A DNA stretch of 64,000 nt, from contig JAJDAL010000013.1 of NCBI GenBank assembly GCA_029261875.1, forward strand, positions 41,268-105,267, in the 5' to 3' direction. How positions within the stretch are numbered: position 1 is the first letter of the stretch; the number at the start of each line of letters is the position of its first letter. The notes beneath the pieces are model-generated. The model made no database searches. It was not told the DNA's origin and saw nothing but the letters and a program-made list of their open reading frames with translations. Positions 26,933 to 35,910 of the stretch are shown piece by piece. The position numbers and the translations under genes were made by a program. Source of the stretch: Deltaproteobacteria bacterium (lineage in GTDB: Bacteria > Myxococcota_A > UBA9160 > JAJDAL01).

Positions 26933-28344
26933 CCGAGCGACTTTCGAATCATCTTGGCCATCGCGGGACGGTACGGCGGGTAGAGGAACTTCAGGTCGAA
27001 GCGAGTGGGCTTGCGCAGGACGGATTTTTGATGGCTGAAGGTGTCGAAGCTCGCCTTCCCGTGGTAGGACCCGGTTCCGCTGGGCCCGACGCCGCCGAAC
27101 GGCAGATTGGGATTGCTGGCCTGAAAGATCGTCGCGTTGATCGCCGCCCCACCGGAACTCGTGCGCTCGAGGATCTTGGCTTCGATCTCCTGCGATTCCG
27201 TGAAGGCGTACAGGGCCAGGGGCTTGTCGCGCGACGTCACGAACGCGATCGCTTCATCGACGTCCCGCACGCGTAGGACCGGCAGGATCGGGCCGAAGAT
27301 CTCATCGCTCATGACCGGCGATTCCGGCGGTACGTTGCGCAAGATCGTCGGCGCGAAGTACCGCTCGTCTTCGTTCACTTCGCCACCCACCACGACGTCA
27401 CCGGATTCCTTCAGCAAGGACTGCAGGCGTTTGATGTGACGGGAGTTGACGATGCGCGCATAATCTCCGGATTCCCGCGGATCCTCTCCGTAGAACGCGC
27501 GCACGCAGTTCGCGAGCTTGTCGACCAGTTCCGCTTCGACGTCTTCGTGGACGAGTACGTAGTCGGGCGCAATGCAGGTCTGCCCGGCATTCATCCACTT
27601 TCCCCAGGCGATTCGCTTGGCCGCCACTTCGAGATTTGCGCTCTTGTCGACGATGCAAGGGCTCTTGCCACCGAGTTCGAGGGTCACGGGGGTCAGGTGG
27701 CGCGCGGCCGCTTCCATCACGATGCGACCCACGGCACCATTGCCCGTGTAGAAGATGTGGTCGAAACGCTGCTCGAGGAGTGCCGTGGTTTCGGCAACGC
27801 CGCCTTCGATGACGCGGAAACATTTCGAATCGAGATAGCGGGGCACGAGTTCTGCCACCAGGGCGGATACGTGGGGCGTGACTTCCGAGGGCTTCATCAC
27901 GACACAGTTTCCCGCCGCCACCGCGCCGATCACCGGCAGCATCAGAAGCTGCACCGGGTAATTCCAGGGCGAGATGATGAGCGCCACGCCCAGCGGCTCG
28001 CTCTGCAGCCAGGATTTCGCGGGTTGCGACTGAAGCGGCGTCGAAACACGGCGTGGCGCCATCCATTTCTTGAGACTCTTGCGCGCTGCCTTGGCGGAAT
28101 CGGTGACCATGACGAGGTCGGCCGTCAAGGCCTCGAGGGTGGGCTTGCCAAGATCCGCCTGGAGCGCAGCAACAAACGCGTCGGCGTTCTCCGAAACCAA
28201 ACGACCGAGGGCCGCCAGCTGCCGATCCCGCCATTCGATCGAACGCGTAGCCCCCCCGTCGAAGGTGCGCCGCAGCTCGGCGGCTACGTCGGAGATCTGC
28301 TCGAGATCTGTATTGGGTTCCGGAATCGTGTCGGAGGTCGCCAT
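26929..28344 (-). CDS. Aldehyde dehydrogenase, ALDH3-like
   Basis: 471 residues with AAGGAAG before ATG 28344. It oxidises an aldehyde to the acid with NAD(P)+. The catalytic Glu lies in VTLELGGKSP and the nucleophilic Cys in NAGQTCIAPDYVL, the ALDH3 form, and the C-terminal FSHQKSVL plus YPPYRP tail also fits the class 3 (fatty or aromatic aldehyde) group. SWNYP and FTGN-like motifs (SPWNYPVQLLMLP, FYTGNGAVG) are present. It lies between a carotenoid oxygenase, whose products are aldehydes or ketones, and a retinol-dehydrogenase-like SDR. Confidence 0.95.
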   Translation of the reverse strand: MATSDTIPEPNTDLEQISDVAAELRRTFDGGATRSIEWRDRQLAALGRLVSENADAFVAALQADLGKPTLEALTADLVMVTDSAKAARKSLKKWMAPRRVSTPLQSQPAKSWLQSEPLGVALIISPWNYPVQLLMLPVIGAVAAGNCVVMKPSEVTPHVSALVAELVPRYLDSKCFRVIEGGVAETTALLEQRFDHIFYTGNGAVGRIVMEAAARHLTPVTLELGGKSPCIVDKSANLEVAAKRIAWGKWMNAGQTCIAPDYVLVHEDVEAELVDKLANCVRAFYGEDPRESGDYARIVNSRHIKRLQSLLKESGDVVVGGEVNEDERYFAPTILRNVPPESPVMSDEIFGPILPVLRVRDVDEAIAFVTSRDKPLALYAFTESQEIEAKILERTSSGGAAINATIFQASNPNLPFGGVGPSGTGSYHGKASFDTFSHQKSVLRKPTRFDLKFLYPPYRPAMAKMIRKSLG

Positions 28345-28377
28345 GGTTCTTCCTTGAATTGTGAGTCGGCCCTCAGT

Positions 28378-29823
28378 CTACCCTGAAGCCGACGAATACT
28401 GTTGCGATCGGAGCTGCTCCGCGGGAAACCATCCGGCGTGAAAGCCGTAGGGAATCCGGGTCGGTATTTGGATACGGGCCAGGGGCGGAGCCTCGAAGTC
28501 CTGGACGTCGATCACCACCAATTCATCGGTCCCTTCTCGCTCGTCGTGGACGTAGGTCATGACCCAACCGTCACCGTCGTCTTGGGAGCCCGGGCGCGCC
28601 ACATAGACCCCCTCCCCTCCGAAACGGCCGGGACCGTGCAGATGGGTCTCCTTGGTTCCGCGATCGAGGTCATAACGCGCAAGTCCGGCGAACAGCGGGA
28701 CATCGCCAACACCCCCGTCCTGGCCGGGTTCGAACAACGCGTTGTAGGAGTAACGGTTCTTGCGCCCCACCAGGGCGTCCGCGACGCGGGCGAAATCCGA
28801 GGGCGTGTCGTCGAGGGGTTCTTCCTTGACGACCCCCGAATTGAGATTGAAGCGCCAGCGGTGCATGCGTCCCTGGCCGTCTTCGCCGGGCGCCAGCTCC
28901 TTGGGGCGCTCGCCCCCGGCGAGTGCCGTGGTGTAGGCCAGCCGCGAGCCCACGATCACGATGTCGTCGTCTTCCTCGTAGGCGTTGGTCGCGTGAAACA
29001 TGTAGCAGGGCGGTGTTTCGATCCAGCGAATCTGCTTTCCGTCTCCATGCCGCGGCAGGAATCCGAAACGCGCCGGACGATCGAACTCGAACTTGAACGG
29101 TGCCTCGCCCTTGGCGATCCGATCGAGTCGGAACGTGAACGGAAAATCGAAGATCACGGAGTAGTGCTCGGTGATCACCATGTCGTGAATCATCACTGGA
29201 ACATCGAGATCGATCTCCGTGGTGTGCACCAGCTCACCGGCCGGATTCACCACGCTGTAGCGAACGTAGGGCGGGAACGGGCTGTAGCCGAAGGTCATCA
29301 TCTCCCCGGTCCGGGCGTCCACGCGGGGATGCGCGGTGAAGGGGTGCGTGAGCCGCCCCTCGAAGTCGTGCAGGCCCACGGTGTCGAGACTCGGAAGGGA
29401 GAACTGGTACGGAGCGCCTGCCTCCCACAACGCCAAGGCGCGGTTTCCGTGATACACGAGCGCGGTGTTGGCGAGATTCTTGAACGGATTGCCGTCGGGG
29501 CTCTTGGGATCACCGAGCTCCGCGAAACCGGTCCAAAGCGCCTTTCCGGCCTCGCGCTCTTTCTCGAAGCCTTCCGTTCGAATCCAGCGGTTGCGATACG
29601 ACGCGCGGCCGTTTTCGATTTCCGTCGCGTGCAGCATGCCGTCGCCATCGAACCAGTGATATTTCCCGATCGGGTCGAATTGGGAATTGGGTCCATTGCG
29701 GACGAAGCAACCGTTGATTTCCGCCGGCAACTCGCCCACGACCTCGAGGTTCTCGGATTGGTTCTCCTCGCGGATCGGCGCAAAGTTTCCTTCGAGAAAC
29801 GGGTTTCGTTCGGTGTTGGACAT
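28378..29823 (-). CDS. Carotenoid cleavage oxygenase family protein
   Basis: 481 residues from ATG 29823, which overlaps the Rieske gene stop (ATGA). The family signature RNGPNSQFDPIGKYHWFDGDGMLHA is near residue 40. The four Fe(II)-binding His can be placed in TAHPRVD, VMIHDMV, YMFHATNAYEEDDD and the C-terminal YGFHAGWF. These enzymes cleave a double bond with O2 in carotenoids, apocarotenoids or stilbenes, giving two carbonyls; bond position cannot be read from sequence. It is soluble, with no signal peptide. A second, more distant family member is encoded at 44518 under the same operator. Confidence 0.95.
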   Translation of the reverse strand: MSNTERNPFLEGNFAPIREENQSENLEVVGELPAEINGCFVRNGPNSQFDPIGKYHWFDGDGMLHATEIENGRASYRNRWIRTEGFEKEREAGKALWTGFAELGDPKSPDGNPFKNLANTALVYHGNRALALWEAGAPYQFSLPSLDTVGLHDFEGRLTHPFTAHPRVDARTGEMMTFGYSPFPPYVRYSVVNPAGELVHTTEIDLDVPVMIHDMVITEHYSVIFDFPFTFRLDRIAKGEAPFKFEFDRPARFGFLPRHGDGKQIRWIETPPCYMFHATNAYEEDDDIVIVGSRLAYTTALAGGERPKELAPGEDGQGRMHRWRFNLNSGVVKEEPLDDTPSDFARVADALVGRKNRYSYNALFEPGQDGGVGDVPLFAGLARYDLDRGTKETHLHGPGRFGGEGVYVARPGSQDDGDGWVMTYVHDEREGTDELVVIDVQDFEAPPLARIQIPTRIPYGFHAGWFPAEQLRSQQYSSASG

Positions 29824-31145
29824 CAGGCTTGCTCCCCCTCGATGATCTCCATCAAGGTTTTGTGAAAATGTCGGATGCGACGCTCCTGGGAAGACAGATA
29901 GAGGCCCGAGTAGCCGCGCGAATGCATTCCGCGTTGCACATTGGGAAGGTTCGCCGCGTCCTGGGCCAGCACTTCGTTGTTCAGGTCGAAATCCGCCCCG
30001 ACGCCGCGGTGACAGGCTGGCCGGGGAGGACGTTTGGCTCCCTCCGGGAGTGCGCGGTAGATCTGAAAATCGAAAACCATCCAGTCCGGATCCGTCGGAT
30101 GCGGAAGCTGGCGGAAGACCCAGAACTCCTCGGCGAGAATGTTGAGCGAAAGGTTGGGGAAGATCGTGTAGTGGTAGTCGTCGGTCAGTTGGTCGTCGTT
30201 CAGCTCCGAGAAATCGAAACCGTTCTCTGTCAACCAGCGTCGTTTTTCCTTCTGGAAGGCTTTTCGAAAATCCAGTGGAGCCCCTTGGAAATTGTCGACG
30301 TCCATCCCAATGGCGCGCCCCCACCCCTTCAAGTCATCGTTCAGCTTCTCCTGGTCGTGATAGCGCGGGCTCGGGACGGCTTGGGGTACGAGAAAACGCG
30401 AATGCCGCTTGTACAGATCGATCTGCAGGCGAAAATCGTCGAGGTACGGAAACAGTTGTCGGTGAAGCCCCATCGAGTGGTAGGCCTCGCTGAAGGCATC
30501 GACGGAAGTCTTCCAGTTGCAATTCCATTCCACGCTGAAGTCCTCAGCGAGGGCGTAGCGCTCGAAGTGGTAGGGGTTGAGATGCGGGACGATGATTCCC
30601 AGATACTCTTGGAGCGACTCCCCTTCGGGATTCATGTTGATGAACACGAATCCGCCCCACGTGTCGCAGCGAACGGAACTCAACCGCAGGGCATTGCAAT
30701 CGATGCCTTGGGGGAATGTGTCCGAGTCCGGCACGTCCAGGAGCTTCCCGTCCAGCTCCCACGCCCAGAGATGAAAAGGACACACGAACTTCTTGACCCG
30801 TCCGCGCCCGACCTCGCGCAATCGCGTTCCCCGGTGCTGACAGGTATTGAAGAAAGCCCGGACGTCACCGGATTCGCCGCGTACGACGATGACGGATTCG
30901 CGACCGATGTCGGCAGTGAAGCAAGTGCCCGGTTCGGGCACATCGCTTTCGGGACAGACCATGAGCCAGGACTTCGTCCACAGGCGGTCCCATTCGAGCT
31001 CCATGAACTCCTTGCTGGTGTAACGCTCTTTCGGAATCAGCCCGTGCCCGAGATCCGGCTCGGATTGCTTCTGGGTCGGCGTGCCTCCGGGGATGGCGGC
31101 CGTCGGGACGATCGCCGGCGCGTCGGGGCTGCGTGAGAACGCCAT
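29823..31145 (-). CDS. Rieske non-heme iron oxygenase, alpha-subunit type
   Basis: 440 residues from ATG 31145, with GGAGG upstream. The Rieske cluster ligands are NTCQHRG and VCPFHLW near residues 100-125 (CxH and CxxH, 17 residues between). The mononuclear iron site has SEAYHSMGLH, and a Glu/Asp ligand lies in the QDAANLP region. The closing WKTSVDAFSEAYHSMG is typical of aromatic-ring-hydroxylating alpha subunits and related terpenoid or carnitine oxygenases. No beta subunit, ferredoxin or reductase gene is nearby, so electrons must come from elsewhere. Mid-operon between an MDR reductase and the carotenoid oxygenase. Confidence 0.95.
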   Translation of the reverse strand: MAFSRSPDAPAIVPTAAIPGGTPTQKQSEPDLGHGLIPKERYTSKEFMELEWDRLWTKSWLMVCPESDVPEPGTCFTADIGRESVIVVRGESGDVRAFFNTCQHRGTRLREVGRGRVKKFVCPFHLWAWELDGKLLDVPDSDTFPQGIDCNALRLSSVRCDTWGGFVFINMNPEGESLQEYLGIIVPHLNPYHFERYALAEDFSVEWNCNWKTSVDAFSEAYHSMGLHRQLFPYLDDFRLQIDLYKRHSRFLVPQAVPSPRYHDQEKLNDDLKGWGRAIGMDVDNFQGAPLDFRKAFQKEKRRWLTENGFDFSELNDDQLTDDYHYTIFPNLSLNILAEEFWVFRQLPHPTDPDWMVFDFQIYRALPEGAKRPPRPACHRGVGADFDLNNEVLAQDAANLPNVQRGMHSRGYSGLYLSSQERRIRHFHKTLMEIIEGEQA

Positions 31146-31146
31146 A

Positions 31147-32157
31147 TCAATCCTCCGCGATGCGAACCACGAGCTTGCCGTGCCGCGAGCCGTCGAAGAG
31201 TTTGAGGAACGTGTCGAGCGTGTTCTCGAATCCGTCGACGACGTGTTCTGCGTGGTGAATGCGCCCTTCGCTCATCCACTGTGCGAGCTGCGCAATCCCC
31301 TCGCCGAAGCGCTCGGCGTAGTCGGGGATCAGGAAACCTTCGATCCGGGCGCGCTTGACCACCAGCTGCCAGAAATTGTACGGCCCGGGCACGGGCACCT
31401 GGCTGTTGTAACCCGAGATGGCGCCGCAGAAGGGAATTCGCGCCGCGACGTTCAAACACATCAGCGCCGCATCGAGGATTTCGCCACCGACGTTTTCGAA
31501 GTAGACGTCGACTCCAGCCGGGCAGGCCTTCTGAATGTCTTCCACGAGACTCGCGGACGTCTTGTAATTGATCGCCGCATCGAAGCCGAGTTCTTCGGTG
31601 ATCCAGCGACACTTCTCGTCGCTGCCCGCGATTCCAACCGCGCGACAGCCTTGAATCTTGGCGATCTGCCCAACGATGGATCCCACGGACCCCGCGGCGG
31701 CGCTGACGAGTACCGTTTCCCCCGGATCCGGTTGCCCGACATCCAGCAGGCCGAAGTAGGCCGTCAACCCCGTGGGTCCGAGCACGCCGAGGAACTGCGA
31801 AAGCGGAATGCCCAGGTCACTGGGCATGACGCCCAGGCCCGCTTCGGGCGAAGAGATCGAATAATCCTCCCAGGCCGTGATGCCCGAAACCAGATCGCCT
31901 TCCTTGTAGCCTTCCGCGCGACTTGCAACGACGCGTCCCAACGTGACCGAATGCACCGGCGTTCCCAAGGGAATGGCCGGACGGTAGTTGGGCGCATCGT
32001 CCATCCAGCCGCGAATGGCCGGATCCATGGAGAAATAGAGATTGCGGACCAGCACTTCGCCCTCGCCGGGTTCCGGAATGGCGGATTCCCGATATTCGAT
32101 GTCGCTGGCCGCGGGCGTACCGTTGGGCCGTTTCAGAAGGATGAGTTGACGGTTCAT
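31147..32157 (-). CDS. NADP-dependent oxidoreductase, MDR family (CurA/YncB-like)
   Basis: 336 residues from ATG 32157 with AAGGA upstream; an in-frame extension upstream is not conserved. The N terminus (PRYRESAIPEPGEGEVLVRNLYFSMDP-like pattern, here EGEVLVRNLYFSMDPAIRGWM) and AAAGSVGSIVGQIAKIQGCRAVGIAGSD show a zinc-free medium-chain reductase with the Rossmann motif near residue 155. Members reduce the double bond of enones such as 15-oxoprostaglandins or curcumin. A double-bond reductase fits a pathway acting on a conjugated enone from a carotenoid-like cleavage. Gap to the Rieske gene is 1 bp. Confidence 0.92.
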   Translation of the reverse strand: MNRQLILLKRPNGTPAASDIEYRESAIPEPGEGEVLVRNLYFSMDPAIRGWMDDAPNYRPAIPLGTPVHSVTLGRVVASRAEGYKEGDLVSGITAWEDYSISSPEAGLGVMPSDLGIPLSQFLGVLGPTGLTAYFGLLDVGQPDPGETVLVSAAAGSVGSIVGQIAKIQGCRAVGIAGSDEKCRWITEELGFDAAINYKTSASLVEDIQKACPAGVDVYFENVGGEILDAALMCLNVAARIPFCGAISGYNSQVPVPGPYNFWQLVVKRARIEGFLIPDYAERFGEGIAQLAQWMSEGRIHHAEHVVDGFENTLDTFLKLFDGSRHGKLVVRIAED

Positions 32158-32192
32158 GGGGGGGTCCTTTTGCTCACAAGCTGCGCCGCTGC

Positions 32193-32945
32193 TCAGGCAA
32201 CGCCGTCGAGGCCGCTCTTCGCCCAGCGAATTCCGCGGCGCAATAATTCGTAGAAAACCGGTGATTCCCAAGCACAACGTTCGACCTGGGGATAGCGATC
32301 CATCATCGGTCGCATGTCGTAGACACCGCGACAGTGGCCCAGAGTGAGGTAGAGCACCTCGCCCCGACCCGCGGGATGGAGATAGAAGACGAGGCGCGGA
32401 TCATCTTTCGGCCAATTCAGATCGCGAAAGCCCGTAGCCTCTCCGGTGAAGCGGGTTTCGAGCAACGGCTCGATCTCGCCGTGGTATTCGCACAAGTAGA
32501 TCTCGTCTTCCACTTCGAACGTATCGATGCCTTTGACCAGCGGATGATCCGGTCGGCAGTTGCGCACCGCGAACGTCCCCACGGGCGGATGCGCGATGAA
32601 TTGGCTGCCCAGGGTCTTCATGAACTTGGATTGAACGCGCGGAGACACGACTTCATCCTCGACGAATTCGAACACGGAGTTCGTGCCGTGGAGAGCAAAC
32701 CAGCGTCCTCCGCGTTCGACGAAGGAGGCCAGTGCGTCCTGCTGGGCGTCGCTCACGCGAAGATCGCAGGTATAGGTGATGAGGAAGTCCGCTTCCGCGA
32801 TCGATTCGACGTCGCGAAAATCCTCTCCCACGCGGGTTCGGATTTCCGGGTCCTCGTCCAGAAGCTTGAGGACTTCGACGCGCGCAAAATCCATGTCGTG
32901 CCATTTTCCGCCGCAGACGAAATAGGCCGAAACCGGGTCACCCAA
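32193..32945 (-). CDS. ThuA-like domain protein
   Basis: 250 residues from TTG 32945, which has GGAGG 8 bases upstream. The ThuA-like (class I glutamine-amidotransferase-fold) pattern is clear: FVCGGKWHDMDFAR, DFLITYTCDLRVSD, GGRWFALHGTNS, DHPLVKGIDTFEVEDEIYL and the closing GRGEVLYLTLGHCRGVYD. These proteins are common near sugar or secondary catabolism genes; biochemical function is poorly defined. It sits in the middle of the TetR-controlled operon, 35 bp from the MDR gene, so it probably serves the same pathway. Confidence 0.88.
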   Translation of the reverse strand: MGDPVSAYFVCGGKWHDMDFARVEVLKLLDEDPEIRTRVGEDFRDVESIAEADFLITYTCDLRVSDAQQDALASFVERGGRWFALHGTNSVFEFVEDEVVSPRVQSKFMKTLGSQFIAHPPVGTFAVRNCRPDHPLVKGIDTFEVEDEIYLCEYHGEIEPLLETRFTGEATGFRDLNWPKDDPRLVFYLHPAGRGEVLYLTLGHCRGVYDMRPMMDRYPQVERCAWESPVFYELLRRGIRWAKSGLDGVA

Positions 32946-32960
32946 GGGTCTTGCCTCCGC

Positions 32961-33719
32961 TCAGAAGTTGACGCGCTTCGTGAACGCCCCGTCGACGACC
33001 AGGTTCACACCCGAGATCAAACTCGCTGCGGGGCTCAGTAAAAACACCGCCGCATTCGCGACCTCTTCGGGCGTTCCCATGCGACCGTTGGGGCAATCCG
33101 CCAGTGTCTGGTCGTAGAGTTCCGGCATGGTCTGCCGAATGCCGTCCCAGGAACCCCCGTCGAAATAGATCGGACCGGGCGAAACCGTATTGACGCGAAT
33201 TCCGTCGGCCGCAAGCGTTTGAGACAGGCCATTGGCGTGGGTGAGCATGGCGGCCTTGATGGCGTTGTACGAAAAAGCGCCCATGAAGGTCTCGACGGCG
33301 GCCGTCGTTCCGAGGAAGAGAACGCTCGCGGCGTCGGACTCCTTCAGGAACGGAAGCGCGGCATCCGTGCTGCGCACGGCGCCCATCAGGTCGACCTGGA
33401 AGTTTCCCTCCCAAGCCGCGTCGTCGGATCCGTTCCCACCGCTCGGATTGCTGACCAGAAGATCGAGTCCACCCAGCTGCTTCGCCGCTGCCGGAATCCA
33501 GGCCTTCAGGGCTTCGCCGTCGGAAACGTCGAGCACGGTCCCAAACACGCGCACGCCTTTGGCCTCGAGACTCTTCGTCGCCACTTCGAGGCCCGCATCG
33601 CCGCGGGCGCAAATCGCCAGGTCCACGCCTTCACTGGCCAATGTCTCGGCGATGGCGCGGCCGATGCCTCGGCTCGCACCGGTTACGATTGCACGCTTTC
33701 CCTTGAGTCCTAGATCCAT
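32961..33719 (-). CDS. Short-chain dehydrogenase/reductase (SDR)
   Basis: 252 residues from ATG 33719 with AAGGAGA upstream; the frame continues upstream into the P450 gene and is not used. GASRGIGRAIAETLAS, LVSNPSGG (in place of NNAG) and a SYNAIK (YxxxK) catalytic motif are present. NPSGG in place of NNAG is a recognised variant. It should oxidise an alcohol or reduce a ketone. It is followed 15 bp later by the ThuA-like gene. The three SDRs of this operon differ enough to imply different steps or stereochemistries. Confidence 0.93.
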   Translation of the reverse strand: MDLGLKGKRAIVTGASRGIGRAIAETLASEGVDLAICARGDAGLEVATKSLEAKGVRVFGTVLDVSDGEALKAWIPAAAKQLGGLDLLVSNPSGGNGSDDAAWEGNFQVDLMGAVRSTDAALPFLKESDAASVLFLGTTAAVETFMGAFSYNAIKAAMLTHANGLSQTLAADGIRVNTVSPGPIYFDGGSWDGIRQTMPELYDQTLADCPNGRMGTPEEVANAAVFLLSPAASLISGVNLVVDGAFTKRVNF

Positions 33720-33739
33720 GAGGGTCTCCTTTCCAGCGG

Positions 33740-34978
33740 CTAGCTGGCGTCGAATTCCAAGTGGAGCTCCGAGAGCCCACGCAAGAGAATGTTCGGTTTG
33801 TAGAAGAGGTCGTTCTTCTCGGGCGCCAGACGAAAACTCTTCCAGCGATCGAGCAGCAACTCGAAAGCGACTTGCATCTCCATACGCGCAAGATTCGCAC
33901 CGAGGCAAAAGTGGGTACCGCGACCGAAGGCCAGGTGATCCGACGCGTTCTTGCGCGTCACATCGAAGCGCGTGGGGTCATCGAAGACCTTTTCGTCGCG
34001 GTTCGCGGAGGCGTAGCGCAGGAGCAACACACTGCCCTTGGCGATCTCGACACCACCGAGGATCGAATCCTGAGCGGCCACGCGCCACATGTTCGAGGTC
34101 GGTGTCGTGTACCGCAGCACCTCTTCCACCAGGTTCGGGATGTGGCTTGAATCTTCCCTCACCAGCGCGAGTTGATCGGGATGCTGAATCAGCAACAAGA
34201 CTCCGCCCGCAATGGCACTGGTGGTCGTTTCGTTGCCCGCGACGAGCAGCTGCTGAATGATGGACAGGCTTTCCGCCATATCGAGAGGCTTCTCGTCTTC
34301 GATCCTCGCGTGAACGAGATCCGAAAGGATGTCGTCCTTCGGATCTTCGCGTCGCGCTTCCAACGCTCGTGCGAAGTAGCGCTGAAACGCGAGCACCATC
34401 TTGGCGGCCGCCACTTCTTCGTCGAGGTTCGACATTTGGCTCAGCTGGGCGACGAATCCTTCGGACCAGGCCCGGAAGCGCGGCAGGTCTTCGTTCGGAA
34501 CGCCCAATTGCTCCGCGATGACGGTCAAGGGCAGCGGATTCGCGAATTGCGCGATGAGTTCGACTTCGCCGAGATCGATGAATCGATCGATCAACTCTCC
34601 CGCGAGTTCTCGAATGCGCGGCTCGAAGTTGCGGACGCGGCTGCGACTGAAGCCCTTCTCCACCAGGCGACGGAAACGTCGGTGCTCCGGCGGATCTGCG
34701 GTCAACATCGTATCCATGGCGGGCCAGCCCTGTTCCTGGATGGCCACGACCTCCGGCGGCGGGTCACCCCGCCCTTGAATCGCCGGACCGAACTTGTTCG
34801 AGTACACAGCCGGTTGTCGGATCACCTCATCGACGCGTTCATAGGTCGAGACGATCACGAATCCCGTCGCCGGATCCCGATGCACGGGCGCCTCCGCGCG
34901 CAAACGCGCGTAGTAGTCGAACGGGTCCGAGAGCAACGCGGGATCGAAGGGATTCATTTCCGACAGCGGCGGTTTCAC
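33740..34978 (-). CDS. Cytochrome P450
   Basis: 412 residues, a typical soluble bacterial P450, from GTG 34978 overlapping the SDR stop (GTGA). The I-helix motif VAGNETTTSA, the K-helix ExxR in EEVLRY, and the heme loop FGRGTHFCLGANLAR with the axial Cys near residue 359 are intact. It hydroxylates or epoxidises a hydrophobic substrate; the fold class resembles CYP107/CYP125-like terpenoid and steroid hydroxylases only in general. No ferredoxin gene is adjacent. Second gene of the operon led by the SDR at 35757. Confidence 0.95.
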   Translation of the reverse strand: MKPPLSEMNPFDPALLSDPFDYYARLRAEAPVHRDPATGFVIVSTYERVDEVIRQPAVYSNKFGPAIQGRGDPPPEVVAIQEQGWPAMDTMLTADPPEHRRFRRLVEKGFSRSRVRNFEPRIRELAGELIDRFIDLGEVELIAQFANPLPLTVIAEQLGVPNEDLPRFRAWSEGFVAQLSQMSNLDEEVAAAKMVLAFQRYFARALEARREDPKDDILSDLVHARIEDEKPLDMAESLSIIQQLLVAGNETTTSAIAGGVLLLIQHPDQLALVREDSSHIPNLVEEVLRYTTPTSNMWRVAAQDSILGGVEIAKGSVLLLRYASANRDEKVFDDPTRFDVTRKNASDHLAFGRGTHFCLGANLARMEMQVAFELLLDRWKSFRLAPEKNDLFYKPNILLRGLSELHLEFDAS

Positions 34979-35757
34979 GCGCAGAATCCCCCATCCACCG
35001 GAATCTCCGCACCGGTGATATAGCTGGCTTCATCGGAGGCCAAGAACACCGCAACGCTTGCGATTTCCTCGGGTCGCCCGACCCGTCCCATGGGATGAAG
35101 CGCACCGAACTCCGCCAGGCCCGCTTCGCGGTTGGGTGCCTCTCCGACGTAGGCATCCATCATGGGCGTATCGATCGCACCCGGGTGAATGGAATTGCAG
35201 CGGATCTCGTAGCCCTCTTCCGCACAGCGCAGCGCGACGGATTTGGTCAACATCCGCACGGCGCCCTTGCTGGCGCAATAGGCGGCAAAGATCGCACCGC
35301 CGCGAATTCCCAGTGACGAAGAAATATTGATGATGGATCCGCCACCCTGCCGGCGAAGCGCTTCGACCCCGTACTTGCAGCCGAGGAAAACGCCGTCCGA
35401 ATTCACCCGCATGGTGGTTTGCCAATCTTCGTAGGAGACTTCATCGATCGGCCCCGGAACGCTGATTCCCGCTCCGTTCATCACCACGTCGATGCCGCCG
35501 AAGTCCGCTTCTACCGAAGCGATCAAACGCTTCCAATCCGCCTCGCGCGTGACATCGTGGGTATAGAAACGCGCACGCTCTCCAAGCTCGGCAACGAGTT
35601 TGTTTCCGAGTTCGGTCTGGAGATCCGCCAGAGCGACGCTGGCCCCCTGGGCCAACATCTGGCGGGCCGTCGCGGCTCCGATTCCCGACGCACCCCCGGT
35701 CACCAGAGCGACCTTGCGCTCGAGCCGACCGGCGTGCTTCCCTTGCTGAAGAGCCAT
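34975..35757 (-). CDS. SDR family oxidoreductase, first gene of the large operon
   Basis: 260 residues. TGGASGIGAATARQML, VMNGAGIS (in place of NNAG), SSSLGIRGGAIFAAYCASKGAV with the YxxxK, and a C terminus ending EIPVDGGFCA match classical 3-hydroxyacyl/glucose-dehydrogenase-like SDRs. GAGGGGA lies upstream of ATG 35757. It is the promoter-proximal gene after the operator at 35841 and diverges from the TetR gene. The P450 gene overlaps its stop. Confidence 0.94.
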   Translation of the reverse strand: MALQQGKHAGRLERKVALVTGGASGIGAATARQMLAQGASVALADLQTELGNKLVAELGERARFYTHDVTREADWKRLIASVEADFGGIDVVMNGAGISVPGPIDEVSYEDWQTTMRVNSDGVFLGCKYGVEALRRQGGGSIINISSSLGIRGGAIFAAYCASKGAVRMLTKSVALRCAEEGYEIRCNSIHPGAIDTPMMDAYVGEAPNREAGLAEFGALHPMGRVGRPEEIASVAVFLASDEASYITGAEIPVDGGFCA

Positions 35758-35840
35758 GTGGGGGGTCCCCTCAATTCCGACCCCGGAGGGTCGGTACGGG
35801 CGCCCTGGCGAGGGACGATGATCGGGGATTTTACCTCGAA

Positions 35841-35874
35841 TTGAACTCGTTTAACACTTTAAACATGATAAAAT
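35841..35874. promoter_or_regulatory. Proposed TetR operator and promoter between tetR and the nine-gene operon
   Basis: Two sites of the form TnnAACnnGTTnnA lie 18 bp apart centre to centre: TTGAACTCGTTTAA (35841-35854, exact) and TTAAACATGATAAA (35859-35872, one mismatch, GAT for GTT). They overlap a TAAAAT box at 35869-35874 that could serve as the -10 of the plus-strand tetR promoter. The same layout occurs at 44013-44046, with 23 of 34 bases identical. The motif matches the published consensus of the mycobacterial TetR regulator KstR, but the protein here is not shown to be KstR. Confidence 0.75.
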
Positions 35875-35910
35875 CGGGCCTCGCCCAACGACGGGAATTG
35901 CCTCCAAACC

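Noticed and set aside
35849..35864. Simple palindrome GTTTAA-N4-TTAAAC at the tetR promoter as the operator
   Set aside because: It is there, but the paired AACnnGTT sites with 18-bp spacing are the part shared with the second locus; this hexamer repeat is not found at 44013.
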